NCBI GenBank assembly: GCA_963796705.1
Contig: CAWCMK010000004.1
Span: forward strand, 124,001 to 188,000
Reading direction: 5' to 3'
Length of the DNA stretch: 64,000 nt
From: VRUE01 sp963796705
Lineage (GTDB): Bacteria; Actinomycetota; Thermoleophilia; Solirubrobacterales; 70-9
Position numbers and translations under genes: made by a program. Of this stretch, positions 33,015 through 41,761 are shown in pieces; positions within the stretch are counted from its first letter, which is position 1; every line of letters starts with the position of its first letter. A model generated the notes under the pieces. It made no database searches, was not told the origin of the DNA, and saw only the letters and a list, made by a program, of their open reading frames with translations.

Positions 33015-34697
33015 CTAGCGCGGCCTCGAGCGCGCCATCTCGGAGAGCTTCGCGTCCGCCGGCAGCTCGCCGCCATCGACCGGCCGGGCGCCAGCATGGT
33101 GAGCGGCGGCGCCGACAAACTCACGAAACAGCGGCTCGGGCCGGTTGGGCCGTGAGTTGAACTCCGGGTGGAACTGGGAGGCGACGAAGAACGGGTGGTC
33201 GGGCAGCTCGATCATCTCGACCAGGCGCTCGTCGGGCGAGGTGCCGCCGCAGATCAGCCCCTCGTCCTCGAGCCGTCGGCGCAGCTGGTTGTTGACCTCG
33301 TAACGGTGGCGGTGGCGCTTGTAGATCACCGCCTCGCCGTAGATCTCGCGCGCCCGGGTTTCATCGTGCAGCTTCACCGGGTCGGCGCCGAGCCGCATCG
33401 TGCCGCCCATCTCGGAGACCTCCTTTTGCTCGGGCAGCAGATCGACGACCGGGTAGGGGGTCTCGGGGTCGAACTCGGCCGAGTTGGCACCCTCCATCCC
33501 GGCCACCGTGCGCGCGAACTCGACCACCGCGATCTGCATCCCCAGACAGATCCCCAGGTAGGGGATCGAGCGCTCACGGGCGATCCGCGCCGCCGCCACC
33601 TTGCCCTCGATGCCGCGCTCACCGAAGCCGCCGGGAATCAGGATCCCGTCGGCATCCTCGAGCCGCTCGGGCTGGAAGTCCTCGGAGTCGACCAGCTCCA
33701 CGTCGACCTCGACGCCGTGGTGGATCCCGCCGTGCTCGAGGGCCTCGATCACCGACTTGTAGGCATCGGCGAGCTGCACATACTTGCCGACCAGGGCGAT
33801 CTTCACCTTGCCCTCCGCGGCGCCGGCGCGGCGCACCATCGCCTCCCACTCGGCCAGGTCCGGAGTGGGTGCCTCGATGCCGAAGTGGTCGAGCACCAGG
33901 TCATCGACGCCTTCGGCGCGAAAGACGAGCGGCACCTTGTAGATGTTGTCGACGTCGTGGGCGGAGATCACCGCCTCGACCGGGAGGCTCGCAAAGAGCG
34001 CGATCTTCTCGCGGATCTCCCGGTCCAGCCGCCCTTCTGAGCGGCAGATCAGGGCGTGGGGCTGGATCCCAATCCGTCGCAGCTCGTTGATCGAGTGCTG
34101 GGTCGGCTTCGTCTTCAGTTCGCCCGCGTGACCGATGTAGGGAACCAGCGTCAGGTGGACGAACATGCTGCGCTTCGGGCCGAGGTCCGTGTAGAGCTGG
34201 CGAATCGCCTCCAGGAATGGCAGGGACTCGATGTCCCCGACGGTGCCGCCGATCTCGGTGATCACGAAGTCGACCGACTGGGACTCGGCGACGATCAGGA
34301 TTTTGTTCTTGATCTCATCGGTGATGTGGGGAATCACCTGAACCGTGCCGCCCAGGTAATCGCCGCGCCGCTCGCGCTTGATCACCGAGTTGTAGACCGC
34401 GCCGGCGGTGACGTTTGAGGATCGCGAGGTGTTTTCGTCGGTGAAGCGCTCGTAATGGCCGAGGTCGAGATCGGTCTCGGCGCCATCCTCGGTGACGAAC
34501 ACCTCACCGTGCTGGAAGGGGCTCATCGTCCCCGGGTCGACGTTGATGTAGGGGTCGAACTTCTGCAGCTGCACCCGGAAGCCGCGGGAGACGAGCAGGC
34601 GCCCGATCGAGGCGGCGGCGATCCCCTTGCCGAGGGCCGAGACGACTCCGCCGGTGACGAAGATGAAGCGGGTGTCTCCTTTTCTGCCGCTTGTCAT
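33015..34697 (-). CDS. pyrG: CTP synthase
   Basis: The 560-residue enzyme converts UTP to CTP with ATP and glutamine, the last step of pyrimidine nucleotide synthesis. The N-terminal synthetase domain shows FIFVTGGVVSALGKGIAAAS, KFDPYINVDPGTMSPFQHGE and DLGHYERFTDENTSRSSNVT. The C-terminal class I glutamine amidotransferase has GGFGERG, the nucleophile in YLGICLGMQIAVVEFAR and the His-Glu in SQFHPEFNSRP. The ATG at 34697 (MTSGRKGDTRFIFVTGG) overlaps the preceding MraY-like gene by 4 nt. Longer upstream reading would run into that gene and is rejected. Confidence 0.97.
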   Translation of the reverse strand: MTSGRKGDTRFIFVTGGVVSALGKGIAAASIGRLLVSRGFRVQLQKFDPYINVDPGTMSPFQHGEVFVTEDGAETDLDLGHYERFTDENTSRSSNVTAGAVYNSVIKRERRGDYLGGTVQVIPHITDEIKNKILIVAESQSVDFVITEIGGTVGDIESLPFLEAIRQLYTDLGPKRSMFVHLTLVPYIGHAGELKTKPTQHSINELRRIGIQPHALICRSEGRLDREIREKIALFASLPVEAVISAHDVDNIYKVPLVFRAEGVDDLVLDHFGIEAPTPDLAEWEAMVRRAGAAEGKVKIALVGKYVQLADAYKSVIEALEHGGIHHGVEVDVELVDSEDFQPERLEDADGILIPGGFGERGIEGKVAAARIARERSIPYLGICLGMQIAVVEFARTVAGMEGANSAEFDPETPYPVVDLLPEQKEVSEMGGTMRLGADPVKLHDETRAREIYGEAVIYKRHRHRYEVNNQLRRRLEDEGLICGGTSPDERLVEMIELPDHPFFVASQFHPEFNSRPNRPEPLFREFVGAAAHHAGARPVDGGELPADAKLSEMARSRPR

Positions 34698-35536
34698 TCT
34701 CTGCCGAGCGAGTCTAGCCACCGCAATGGCGGAAGCGACTCGACCGTCACCGAAATAGATCGCAACTCGCCGTAAATCGTCAGCGCCGCGACGATCGCCA
34801 GGGCGATCAGGCGACCCTCGCCGCCGAGGGTCGTCAGCAGCCAGACGCCGGCGATCGCGCCGAGCAGGTTGGCGCCGGTATCGCCCAGCATCGCCCGCTC
34901 GCGCAGGGTGAAGAAGGCACCGACGAGAACCGGGCCGAAGAAGATCCCCAGGAGTTCGAGCGGCGCCAGCGTCCACGCCCCCAGGCAGAGTCCCGTCCCG
35001 ACCAGCACCAGACCCTTCTCCGCCCGTCCGGGCCGCAGGTCAAGCAGGTTGAAGAGGTTCGTCGCCAAAATCAGCAGCGCCACGTCGGCCAGGTAGCGCC
35101 ACGATTCGAGCCCGCGCCCGGAGACCACGTATGCGGCGAGGGCCAGCGCCCCGACGCCCTTGATCGCTCCGGTCGAAAGCCGGCCCTGGCGCAGGGCCCG
35201 AGCGTGCCCGCGCCAGCCGCGCGGCGCCCCCGCCTGCTCCCCGCGCCCGAGGCTGTCGTCGAGGAAGCCGAGAAAGGCGATCCCGAGCAGGTAGGGCATC
35301 CAGCGACGCAGTTCTGGGTCGAGCAGGTCGAGGCTGGCGCGGTCGTTGAGGAAGGCAAGCGGCGCCAGCGCCACCAGGGAGGCCGTCGCCAGCACCGCCC
35401 CCAGCGGAAAGGCGAGCCTTTTGCCGCGGAAGTTCTCGCGTGCGAAACCGCCCTCCAGGAGACCGCGCAGGCCGGCCGGCACGACCAGCAGGCCGACCGC
35501 GATCCCGGCCGGGAAGCCGATCAGCAGAGCGCTCAT
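34694..35536 (-). CDS. MraY/WecA-like polyprenyl-phosphate sugar-phosphate transferase
   Basis: The 280-residue integral membrane protein has about eight helices. It resembles the MraY/WecA group, which moves a sugar phosphate onto a lipid carrier. The Asp pair in LGIAFLGFLDDSLG and the MLGDTGANLLGAIAG motif fit that family. The NLLDLRPGRAEKG segment replaces the usual NxxNxxDGxDGL, so the catalytic Asn-rich loop is diverged. It lies between the MctB-like gene and pyrG, overlapping both by 4 nt. The substrate is unclear; a cell-envelope role is inferred from family and neighbours (mctB and steA are envelope genes). Confidence 0.75.
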   Translation of the reverse strand: MSALLIGFPAGIAVGLLVVPAGLRGLLEGGFARENFRGKRLAFPLGAVLATASLVALAPLAFLNDRASLDLLDPELRRWMPYLLGIAFLGFLDDSLGRGEQAGAPRGWRGHARALRQGRLSTGAIKGVGALALAAYVVSGRGLESWRYLADVALLILATNLFNLLDLRPGRAEKGLVLVGTGLCLGAWTLAPLELLGIFFGPVLVGAFFTLRERAMLGDTGANLLGAIAGVWLLTTLGGEGRLIALAIVAALTIYGELRSISVTVESLPPLRWLDSLGRE

Positions 35537-36399
35537 CGATTTGGGGTCAGCAGGTCGGGCAGGAGCCGATCGGCCGAGCTCTTGATGCCGAAGCTTCCCT
35601 CGGCGCCGAGCAGTGCGAAGACCATCGCCAGCCGACCCGCGACGAGGTCGATGTCATCGACGCTGGAGAGGTCGTTGCCCTGGAAGAAGGAGACCGAGGA
35701 GGGTTCGGCGTTTGAGGTCTCGACACCGACCACCGGGCTCTTGGTCGCAACCAGGCCGCCCATCAACCCGGACTCGAGCTGAGCGGCGCTGGTGCGCTGC
35801 GCGGGCCCCAGCGCTTCGGGCTGCTCGCGGACGACGATCATCCCGTCGAGGGCTCCGAAGTTGCCGCTGGCCCGCGAGAAGAAATGACCTCGCACCCGTT
35901 CGAGCAGGGTGCCGCCGCGGACCAACTGGCGCCCCAGGCCGACGCCGAAGGCGCTCAGCGTTTCCGGGCTCCTGGCAATGTCGGCGAAGCGCGTTTTCGC
36001 CAGGTCGCCGGCGAGGGCATGCAGGTCGACCGGCTCGCGCACGACGCCGACCCCGACCAGCCGCCCGCCGGTCGGCCCGAGCGCGCCTTCGATCTCGCTG
36101 GAGACCTCGCCGGAGAGGTTGCCGAGCGCCAGCAGCCCGATCCGCTGACCTTCAAGGTGACCGCGGACCAGCACCGGGTAGACCCGGGTGCCGAACTCAT
36201 TCGCCCGCCCCAGTTCCGCGCTCAGCTGGTCGGCGCGTTCGCGCGCGTCCTGGAGGTTTCCGGTCAGGCTGTGCTCGAGGTCGCGCCGGGTGCTGTTCAG
36301 CGTTTGGCCGCCAAACTCGGCGCCGATCAGGATCCCGATCGCAAGGGCGAGGAAGACCGCGATCAGCGAGCTGGCGTGGTAGCGGGAGCTATACCCCAA
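35533..36399 (-). CDS. MctB-like copper transporter family protein
   Basis: The 288-residue envelope protein matches the actinobacterial MctB family (DUF3186). Mycobacterial MctB limits copper accumulation, although the Solirubrobacterales homologues are uncharacterised. One N-terminal membrane helix (HASSLIAVFLALAIGILIGA) is followed by a coiled-coil-like segment (DLEHSLTGNLQDARERADQL) and a large extracytoplasmic domain. It starts at TTG 36399 (MGYSSRYHASSL), which is the family start. It overlaps the steA-like gene by 11 nt and the MraY-like gene by 4 nt, as in the conserved steA-mctB order. Confidence 0.82.
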   Translation of the reverse strand: MGYSSRYHASSLIAVFLALAIGILIGAEFGGQTLNSTRRDLEHSLTGNLQDARERADQLSAELGRANEFGTRVYPVLVRGHLEGQRIGLLALGNLSGEVSSEIEGALGPTGGRLVGVGVVREPVDLHALAGDLAKTRFADIARSPETLSAFGVGLGRQLVRGGTLLERVRGHFFSRASGNFGALDGMIVVREQPEALGPAQRTSAAQLESGLMGGLVATKSPVVGVETSNAEPSSVSFFQGNDLSSVDDIDLVAGRLAMVFALLGAEGSFGIKSSADRLLPDLLTPNR

Positions 36400-37582
36400 G
36401 CCAGATCCTTATCTTCAGCCAGATCAGTTCAGATAGGTCGCTGAGCGCCGGGGAGGTGGCGATGACGATCACCAGCAGGATCACGAAGGCGGCCAGAAAG
36501 AGGCCCAGGGGCGCCAGGGTGCCGGGTGGGTTGTAGAGCCTGCTGACCCCCTTCGCGTCGACCAGCTTCTCGCCGATCCGCAGCCGCGTCAGGAAGGTCG
36601 AGGACATCCCCCCCCGCTTGCGGTCAAGGAACTCGATCAGGTTGAAGTGGGCGCCGACGCTGACGATCAGATCGGCTCCCTTCTCATAGGCCATCAACAT
36701 CGCCACGTCCTCGCTGGTCCCCGCGGCGGGAACCAGCGAGTGCTCGAGGCCCATCGCCTCGAGGCGCTCGCGGCCCGGCGCCCGTCCGTCCGGATAGGCG
36801 TGGACGATCAGCTCGGCGCCGCAGCGCAGGGCCTGATCGCTGGCCGAGTCCATATCTCCAAGGATTAGATCGGGGCGCAAGCCCGCTTCCAGCGCCCCGT
36901 CGGCGCCACCGTCGACCGCGACGACCAGCGGCCGCACGTCGCGGATGTAGGCCCGCAGCGCCTTCAGGTCGCGCCGGTGGCGGTCTCCACGGACGACGAT
37001 CAGAACGTGACGGTCGCGAAAACTGGCCCGGGTCACAGGGAACTGGACGCTGCCGGTGAGCAGGTCGGTCTCACCGCGCACATGGGCGATCGTGTTCTCG
37101 GCAAACTCGGCCAGCGCCTCGTTGACCGCGGCCCGCTGTTCGTCGAGCTGACGGCCGAGCTCGAGCGCGTCCAGCACCCGGCCGCGCATGCTCTCGCCAC
37201 CCCCGACCGGGCTGATCTGCCCGCCGGCGATCCGCACCCGGTCGCCGTCGCCGAGCGACTCGAAGGGATCACCATCTTCGACATCAACCAGCAACACCCC
37301 CGCTTCGGCGAGCAGCAGGGGGCCCGCGTTGGGGTAGCGGCCGTTGGAGGATTGGGCCGCGTTGATCACCGCCGCGACGCCGCTCGCAATCAGCTCCTCG
37401 GCGGCGATCCGGTCGATGTTGACGTGGTCGATGACCGCGATATCCCCCGGTCGGAGCCGCCTGACCAGATTCTTGGTGCGGCGCCCCAGACGGGCGTTGC
37501 CCTCAAGCGTCCGCTGCGCGGCCGGGGCGCCGTTTCTTCGCGAGAGAAGCGCTGGAAAGCGACGGCGACTGGCGGTAGCCAC
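36389..37582 (-). CDS. steA: SteA-like cytokinetic ring protein
   Basis: The 397-residue protein of the SteA family has a thiamin-pyrophosphokinase-like fold with a C-terminal membrane anchor. Corynebacterial SteA works with SteB in cell separation. Marks are RLRPGDIAVIDHVNIDRIAA, INAAQSSNGRYPNAGPLLLA, VVAVDGGADGALEAGLRPDL, ILGDMDSASDQALRCGAELI, HFNLIEFLDRKRGGMSSTFL and a single C-terminal helix PLGLFLAAFVILLVIVIATS. It lies between recN and the MctB-like gene, as in other actinobacteria. The symbol rests on conserved order plus family similarity. Confidence 0.85.
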   Translation of the reverse strand: MATASRRRFPALLSRRNGAPAAQRTLEGNARLGRRTKNLVRRLRPGDIAVIDHVNIDRIAAEELIASGVAAVINAAQSSNGRYPNAGPLLLAEAGVLLVDVEDGDPFESLGDGDRVRIAGGQISPVGGGESMRGRVLDALELGRQLDEQRAAVNEALAEFAENTIAHVRGETDLLTGSVQFPVTRASFRDRHVLIVVRGDRHRRDLKALRAYIRDVRPLVVAVDGGADGALEAGLRPDLILGDMDSASDQALRCGAELIVHAYPDGRAPGRERLEAMGLEHSLVPAAGTSEDVAMLMAYEKGADLIVSVGAHFNLIEFLDRKRGGMSSTFLTRLRIGEKLVDAKGVSRLYNPPGTLAPLGLFLAAFVILLVIVIATSPALSDLSELIWLKIRIWLGV

Positions 37583-37618
37583 CAGGGCAGACTAGCCGCT
37601 CTGACAAGCGGGGCCGGC

Positions 37619-39304
37619 CTAGGCGGCGGCCAGATCGAGCAGCTCGCGGGCATGCTCGGTGGCCACCTCAGAGCCGCCCCCGAGCATGCGCCGGATCTCC
37701 TCGACGACGGCCTCCCCCTGCAGGCGCTCGACCACCGCGGTTGCAGGCTCACCTTCGAGCCGCTTCTCGAGCCGGAAGTGCGTTGTGGCCAACGAGGCGA
37801 CCTGTGGCAGGTGGGTGATGCAGATCACCTGCTGCTCGGCGCCGAGCGCTCGCAGTCGCTCGCCGACGACCCGGGCCGTGGTGCCGCCGATGCCCGCGTC
37901 GATCTCGTCAAAGACAAGCGTCTGCGTCCTGAGCCCGGCACCGAGCCCGCTCAGCGCCAGCATGATTCGCGAGAGCTCACCGCCCGAGGCGGCATCGCGC
38001 AGCGGCGCCGCCTCGATTCCCGGATTGGAGGCGACCCGGAACTCGACCGTCTCGCGCCCGGTCATCCCGAAACCATCGCGATGGGGCTCCAGCGCGACCC
38101 GCAGCGTCGCGCCGGGCATCGCCAGCGCCTCGAGTTGCTGGGCGACCTCGCGCTCCAGCGGCTCAGCTGCCTTGCGGCGTCCGGCGCTCAGCTCGGCCCC
38201 GAGCTCGGCGCGGCGCGCCTCGGCCTCGGCAAGCGCCGCCGCGGCGGAGGCGCTGCGCTCCTCGGCTCCCTCGAGACGCCCGATCTCCTCGCGGCAGTGC
38301 TCGGCGTGGGCGAGAACGGCCTCGACGGAGCCACCGTGCTTGCGGCGCAGTCGATCGAGCGCCTCAAGGCGCTCCTCGATTTCCCCCAGCCGGGCGGGAT
38401 CGTCCGCGGCCCGCTCGGCCTGGTCGCGCAGCGCTATGCCCAGCTCGCCGAGCTCGAGGAGCGCGGCGCCCAGCCGCTCGGCGAGCCGATCGAGCTCGGC
38501 GTCGACGCCAAAGAGCGGCCGCAGAAGCGATTCGGCCCGAGCGAGCGCCGCCAGGGCGCCGCCCCCGTCCTCCTCCTCGCCAGCGATCGCCGCCCGGGCG
38601 CCGGCCGCCGCGAGCTGCAGCCCCTCGGCGTGGCGCAGGCGGCCCCGCTCAGCCTCCAGATCGCCCTCCTCGGCCGGGTCGGGCGCCAGCTCCTCGATCT
38701 CGCCGAGCTCATAGCGGCAGAGGTCGAGGTCACGCTCACGCGAGCCCTCGCGCTCCCGAAGCGCCCGCAACTCGGCCCCCAGACGCAGGCACTCGCGGTG
38801 GGCCGCCAGGTAGCCCTCGCGCAGCTCAAGGTGCGCCGGGCCGGCGAAACCGTCGAGCACCTCAAGCTGCGCCGAGGCGATCGTCAGGCGGCGGTGCTCG
38901 TGCTGTCCGTAGAAGGCGAGCAAGCGCCCGCCCAGCATTCTCAGCTCCGCGGCCGAGGCTGCGCGGCCGGCCACGAAGGCGCCCGTGCGGCCCGAGGACG
39001 CCGAGACGCGGCGCCCGAGAAGGACCTCCTCGGCGCCGGCCGGCAGACGCTCGGCGAGCTCCGCCATCTCGGGCTCTTCGAGCAGGCCGGCGGGCAGGTC
39101 AAAGAGACCCTCAACCCAGGCCTCCTCGGCGCCCGGGCGGACTATCTGTGGCCTCGCCTTGCCGCCCATCAAAAGGTCCAGCGAGTGGGCCAGGACCGTC
39201 TTGCCGGCGCCCGTCTCCCCGGTGATCGCGTTGAGGCCCTCGCCGAGGCACAGCTCGGCGCGCTCGAGCAGCAGCAGGTTCTCGATCCGCAGCTCACGCA
39301 GCAC
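37619..39304 (-). CDS. recN: DNA repair protein RecN
   Basis: The 561-residue SMC-like ATPase acts in double-strand break repair. Its N-terminal Walker A is AITGETGAGKTVLAHSLDLL, preceded by LRELRIENLLLLERAELCLG, which is typical for RecN. Two long coiled coils rich in Glu, Arg and Ala (about residues 150-370) surround the usual hinge. The C-terminal domain carries SGGELSRIMLALSGLGAGLR (ABC signature), TLVFDEIDAGIGG (Walker B) and VICITHLPQVAS. Length fits the family. It starts at GTG 39304. An MFS exporter gene separates it from nadK, which usually sits immediately upstream. Confidence 0.95.
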   Translation of the reverse strand: MLRELRIENLLLLERAELCLGEGLNAITGETGAGKTVLAHSLDLLMGGKARPQIVRPGAEEAWVEGLFDLPAGLLEEPEMAELAERLPAGAEEVLLGRRVSASSGRTGAFVAGRAASAAELRMLGGRLLAFYGQHEHRRLTIASAQLEVLDGFAGPAHLELREGYLAAHRECLRLGAELRALREREGSRERDLDLCRYELGEIEELAPDPAEEGDLEAERGRLRHAEGLQLAAAGARAAIAGEEEDGGGALAALARAESLLRPLFGVDAELDRLAERLGAALLELGELGIALRDQAERAADDPARLGEIEERLEALDRLRRKHGGSVEAVLAHAEHCREEIGRLEGAEERSASAAAALAEAEARRAELGAELSAGRRKAAEPLEREVAQQLEALAMPGATLRVALEPHRDGFGMTGRETVEFRVASNPGIEAAPLRDAASGGELSRIMLALSGLGAGLRTQTLVFDEIDAGIGGTTARVVGERLRALGAEQQVICITHLPQVASLATTHFRLEKRLEGEPATAVVERLQGEAVVEEIRRMLGGGSEVATEHARELLDLAAA

Positions 39305-39384
39305 GCACCCTGTCTAGCAGCCGCCTCGGACCGCTCCCCCTCAGATCGGCGCCCGCCGCGCCGGCGCCGCTGCGTGCTCGCGGC

Positions 39385-40881
39385 TCAGTCGCTGGTCGGC
39401 TGCACGAAGTCGCGCGAGCGGACCAGGGCGAAGCCGGCGAGGGCGCCGAGGAAGGAAACGATCGCCGCCACCAGGATCACCTCGTTAAAGCCCGAGATGA
39501 AGGCGGCATCGGCGGCGTGCAGGATCCCCGGCGTCGCCCGGGGGCCGAGCGCTTCCTGGACGGCGCGCGAGCCGCCGGAGGCGACCAGTTCGCCGAGCCC
39601 GGAGGGAGCGTGCGGCAATCGAGCCGAGATTTCAGAGTTGATCTGCGACTGAAAGATCGCCCCCAGGGCGGCGACGCCGGTGGCGATCCCGACCTGGCGG
39701 AAGGTCGTATTGATGCCCGATCCCATGCCCGATTTTTGCACCGGGACGACCGCGATCGCCGCCTGGCCGATGCCGGGGTTGGCGGTGCCGATCCCGACCC
39801 CGGCGACGATGAAGCCGGCCAGCAGAGCTGTCCACTGGGAACCGATGCTGACCCCGTGCATCAGCAGGAGGCCGACGCCGACCAGGGTGAGCCCGGTCCC
39901 CAGCAGGATCCGAATCGGGATCCGATTGGAGAGCGAGCCGGAGATCGGCGCGACGATGAAGCCCAGCACCGTCAGCGGCAGGAAGCGCAGGCCGGCCTCC
40001 AGCGGCGAGAAATCGAGCACGCCCTGCATGTAGATCGTCAGGTAGAGAAACATCGCGAACATCCCCGCCGAGAGGCAGAAGGCGACCGCCGAGACGCCGT
40101 TGAAGGCGGGTTTGCGAAAAAGGCGCAAATCGAGCATCGGGTAGCGACTCGAGAGCTCGATCGCGATGAAGGCCGCCAGCAGGACCGCCGCCCCGACCAG
40201 GCAGATGAGGATCACCGCGCTCGACCAGCCTTCCGGGTTACCCCGGATCAGCCCGAAGACGAGCAGGAAGAGGGCCCCGGAGAAGCTGATCAGGCCGGGG
40301 ACGTCGATCGGTTCGGGCCGCTCGGCGAGGACGTTGACGATCTTCTGCTCGGTGAGGATCATCGCGACGATCCCGATCGGGACGTTGACAAAGAAGATCC
40401 ACTCCCAGCCGAAGTTCTCGGTGATGACGCCGCCGATCAGCGGTCCGACCGCGACCGCGCCGCCCACCGTGGCCCCCCAGACCCCGAAGGCCATCGCCCG
40501 GTCGCGGCCGTGGAACTCCTGTCCGATCAGGGCCAGCGAGGTGGCGAACATCCCGGCGGCCCCGATCCCCTGCAGGCCGCGCGCCAGGTTCAGCAGGGTT
40601 GGGTCACCGGAGATCCCGCAGAGGAATGAGGCCCCGGTGAAAACCGCGAAGCCGATCGTGAAGACCCGCCGGCGACCGAGCCGGTCGCCCAGCGAGCCGG
40701 CGGTCAGCAGGAATGCTGCCAACATCAGCGAGTAGGCGTCGACGACCCACTGCAGGCTGGAGAGGCTGGCGTGCAGTTCGCGCTGGATATCGGGCAGGGC
40801 GACGTTGACGATCGTCACGTCGAGCAGCAGCATGAAGGTCGCCACCGAGACGAGCAGGAGTGTCCACCACTTGCGCTCCAC
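39385..40881 (-). CDS. MFS exporter, DHA2 (EmrB/QacA) type
   Basis: The 498-residue drug/proton antiporter of the 14-helix DHA2 family expels hydrophobic compounds. Motif C-like and motif A-like parts are TIVNVALPDIQRELHASLSS, VVDAYSLMLAAFLLTAGSLG DRLGRRR, LARGLQGIGAAGMFATSLAL and GVWGATVGGAVAVGPLIGGV. The C-terminus is short and hydrophilic. The start ATG is at 40881; the stop lies 80 nt before recN. It sits inside the otherwise conserved nadK-recN pair, so it is probably a lineage-specific insertion. No regulator gene is adjacent, and substrates cannot be read from sequence. Confidence 0.9.
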   Translation of the reverse strand: MERKWWTLLLVSVATFMLLLDVTIVNVALPDIQRELHASLSSLQWVVDAYSLMLAAFLLTAGSLGDRLGRRRVFTIGFAVFTGASFLCGISGDPTLLNLARGLQGIGAAGMFATSLALIGQEFHGRDRAMAFGVWGATVGGAVAVGPLIGGVITENFGWEWIFFVNVPIGIVAMILTEQKIVNVLAERPEPIDVPGLISFSGALFLLVFGLIRGNPEGWSSAVILICLVGAAVLLAAFIAIELSSRYPMLDLRLFRKPAFNGVSAVAFCLSAGMFAMFLYLTIYMQGVLDFSPLEAGLRFLPLTVLGFIVAPISGSLSNRIPIRILLGTGLTLVGVGLLLMHGVSIGSQWTALLAGFIVAGVGIGTANPGIGQAAIAVVPVQKSGMGSGINTTFRQVGIATGVAALGAIFQSQINSEISARLPHAPSGLGELVASGGSRAVQEALGPRATPGILHAADAAFISGFNEVILVAAIVSFLGALAGFALVRSRDFVQPTSD

Positions 40882-40915
40882 CGCGGCGGAAGACTAATGA
40901 GGAGCGCGGCCCGGC

Positions 40916-41761
40916 CTAGACAGCCAGGTGTCCGAACTTCTCGCGAATCCGCTGATAGAAGCTCGTTCCCGGCAGCTGCGCGAGTTTGCCGACGTCATCG
41001 ACGAAGGCGACCTCGAGCGCCTCCCCCGGCGCCAGATCACCGGCGCGGGTACCGTCAACGGCGACCTCGACGGGCTCCCGCCCGGCGGCGTTGCCGACGT
41101 TCAGCACGTCGCCCGGAGCGACGACCAGGGCGCGCGCGGTCAGCGAGTGGGGGGAGATGTAGCTGACCACGTAGCCCTTCACACCCCAGGCCAAAATCGG
41201 ACCCTGGTTGGCGAGGTTGTAGCCGGTCGAGCCGGCCGGGGTGGCGGCGACCAGGCCATCGCAGCGAACGTGGCCGACCTCCTCGCCGGCGATCTTGTAG
41301 CTCAGCTCGGCAACTCGGTCGTGCGGGCGGCGGCTGAAGCTGACGTCGTTGAAGGCGATCCGGCTCTCGCCCCCGACCTCGATCAGGAGCCCCGGCAGCT
41401 CGACCGTTTCGGTCTCCCCGGCCAGTGCCCGCTCGATTCCCTCCGCGGCCTGGCTGCGGTCGACGGCCGCAAGGAAGCCGACGGTGCCGAAGTTGACACC
41501 GAAGACCGGGACGCCGCTTGCGGCGAAGAGCCGCAGCGCGTGCAGGATCGAGCCATCGCCGCCGAGCACGAGGCAGAGGTCGAGCTCCTGATCGAAGTCC
41601 TCGACCTGCTCGACGCCCGCCGCGAGGGCGCCGTGCTTGGCGAGCTCCCCGGCGGTCGCAACCAGGCGCCAGCCGGCGCGCTCGGCGGCGGCGGCGGCGA
41701 TTGCCACCGCATCGGTCGCCGCCGGCGGATGCGAGTGGGTGATCAGGGCGGCGCTCTTCAT
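40916..41761 (-). CDS. nadK: NAD kinase
   Basis: The 281-residue enzyme phosphorylates NAD to NADP. Key motifs are the ATP-binding LVLGGDGSILHALRLFAASG (GGDG), VFGVNFGTVGFLAAVDRS, IAFNDVSFSRRPHDRVAELS (family NDV/NE motif), VRCDGLVAATPAGSTGYNLA and VEVAVDGTRAG. The ATG at 41761 overlaps the tlyA stop by 4 nt, the standard arrangement of tlyA-nadK in actinobacteria. Cytoplasmic. Length and motifs are normal. Confidence 0.95.
   Translation of the reverse strand: MKSAALITHSHPPAATDAVAIAAAAAERAGWRLVATAGELAKHGALAAGVEQVEDFDQELDLCLVLGGDGSILHALRLFAASGVPVFGVNFGTVGFLAAVDRSQAAEGIERALAGETETVELPGLLIEVGGESRIAFNDVSFSRRPHDRVAELSYKIAGEEVGHVRCDGLVAATPAGSTGYNLANQGPILAWGVKGYVVSYISPHSLTARALVVAPGDVLNVGNAAGREPVEVAVDGTRAGDLAPGEALEVAFVDDVGKLAQLPGTSFYQRIREKFGHLAV

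Noticed and set aside
36977..39652. An 891-codon open frame on the plus strand opposite steA and recN
   Set aside because: It is antisense to two well-recognised genes, has no family motif, and is explained by the high GC content that suppresses stop codons.
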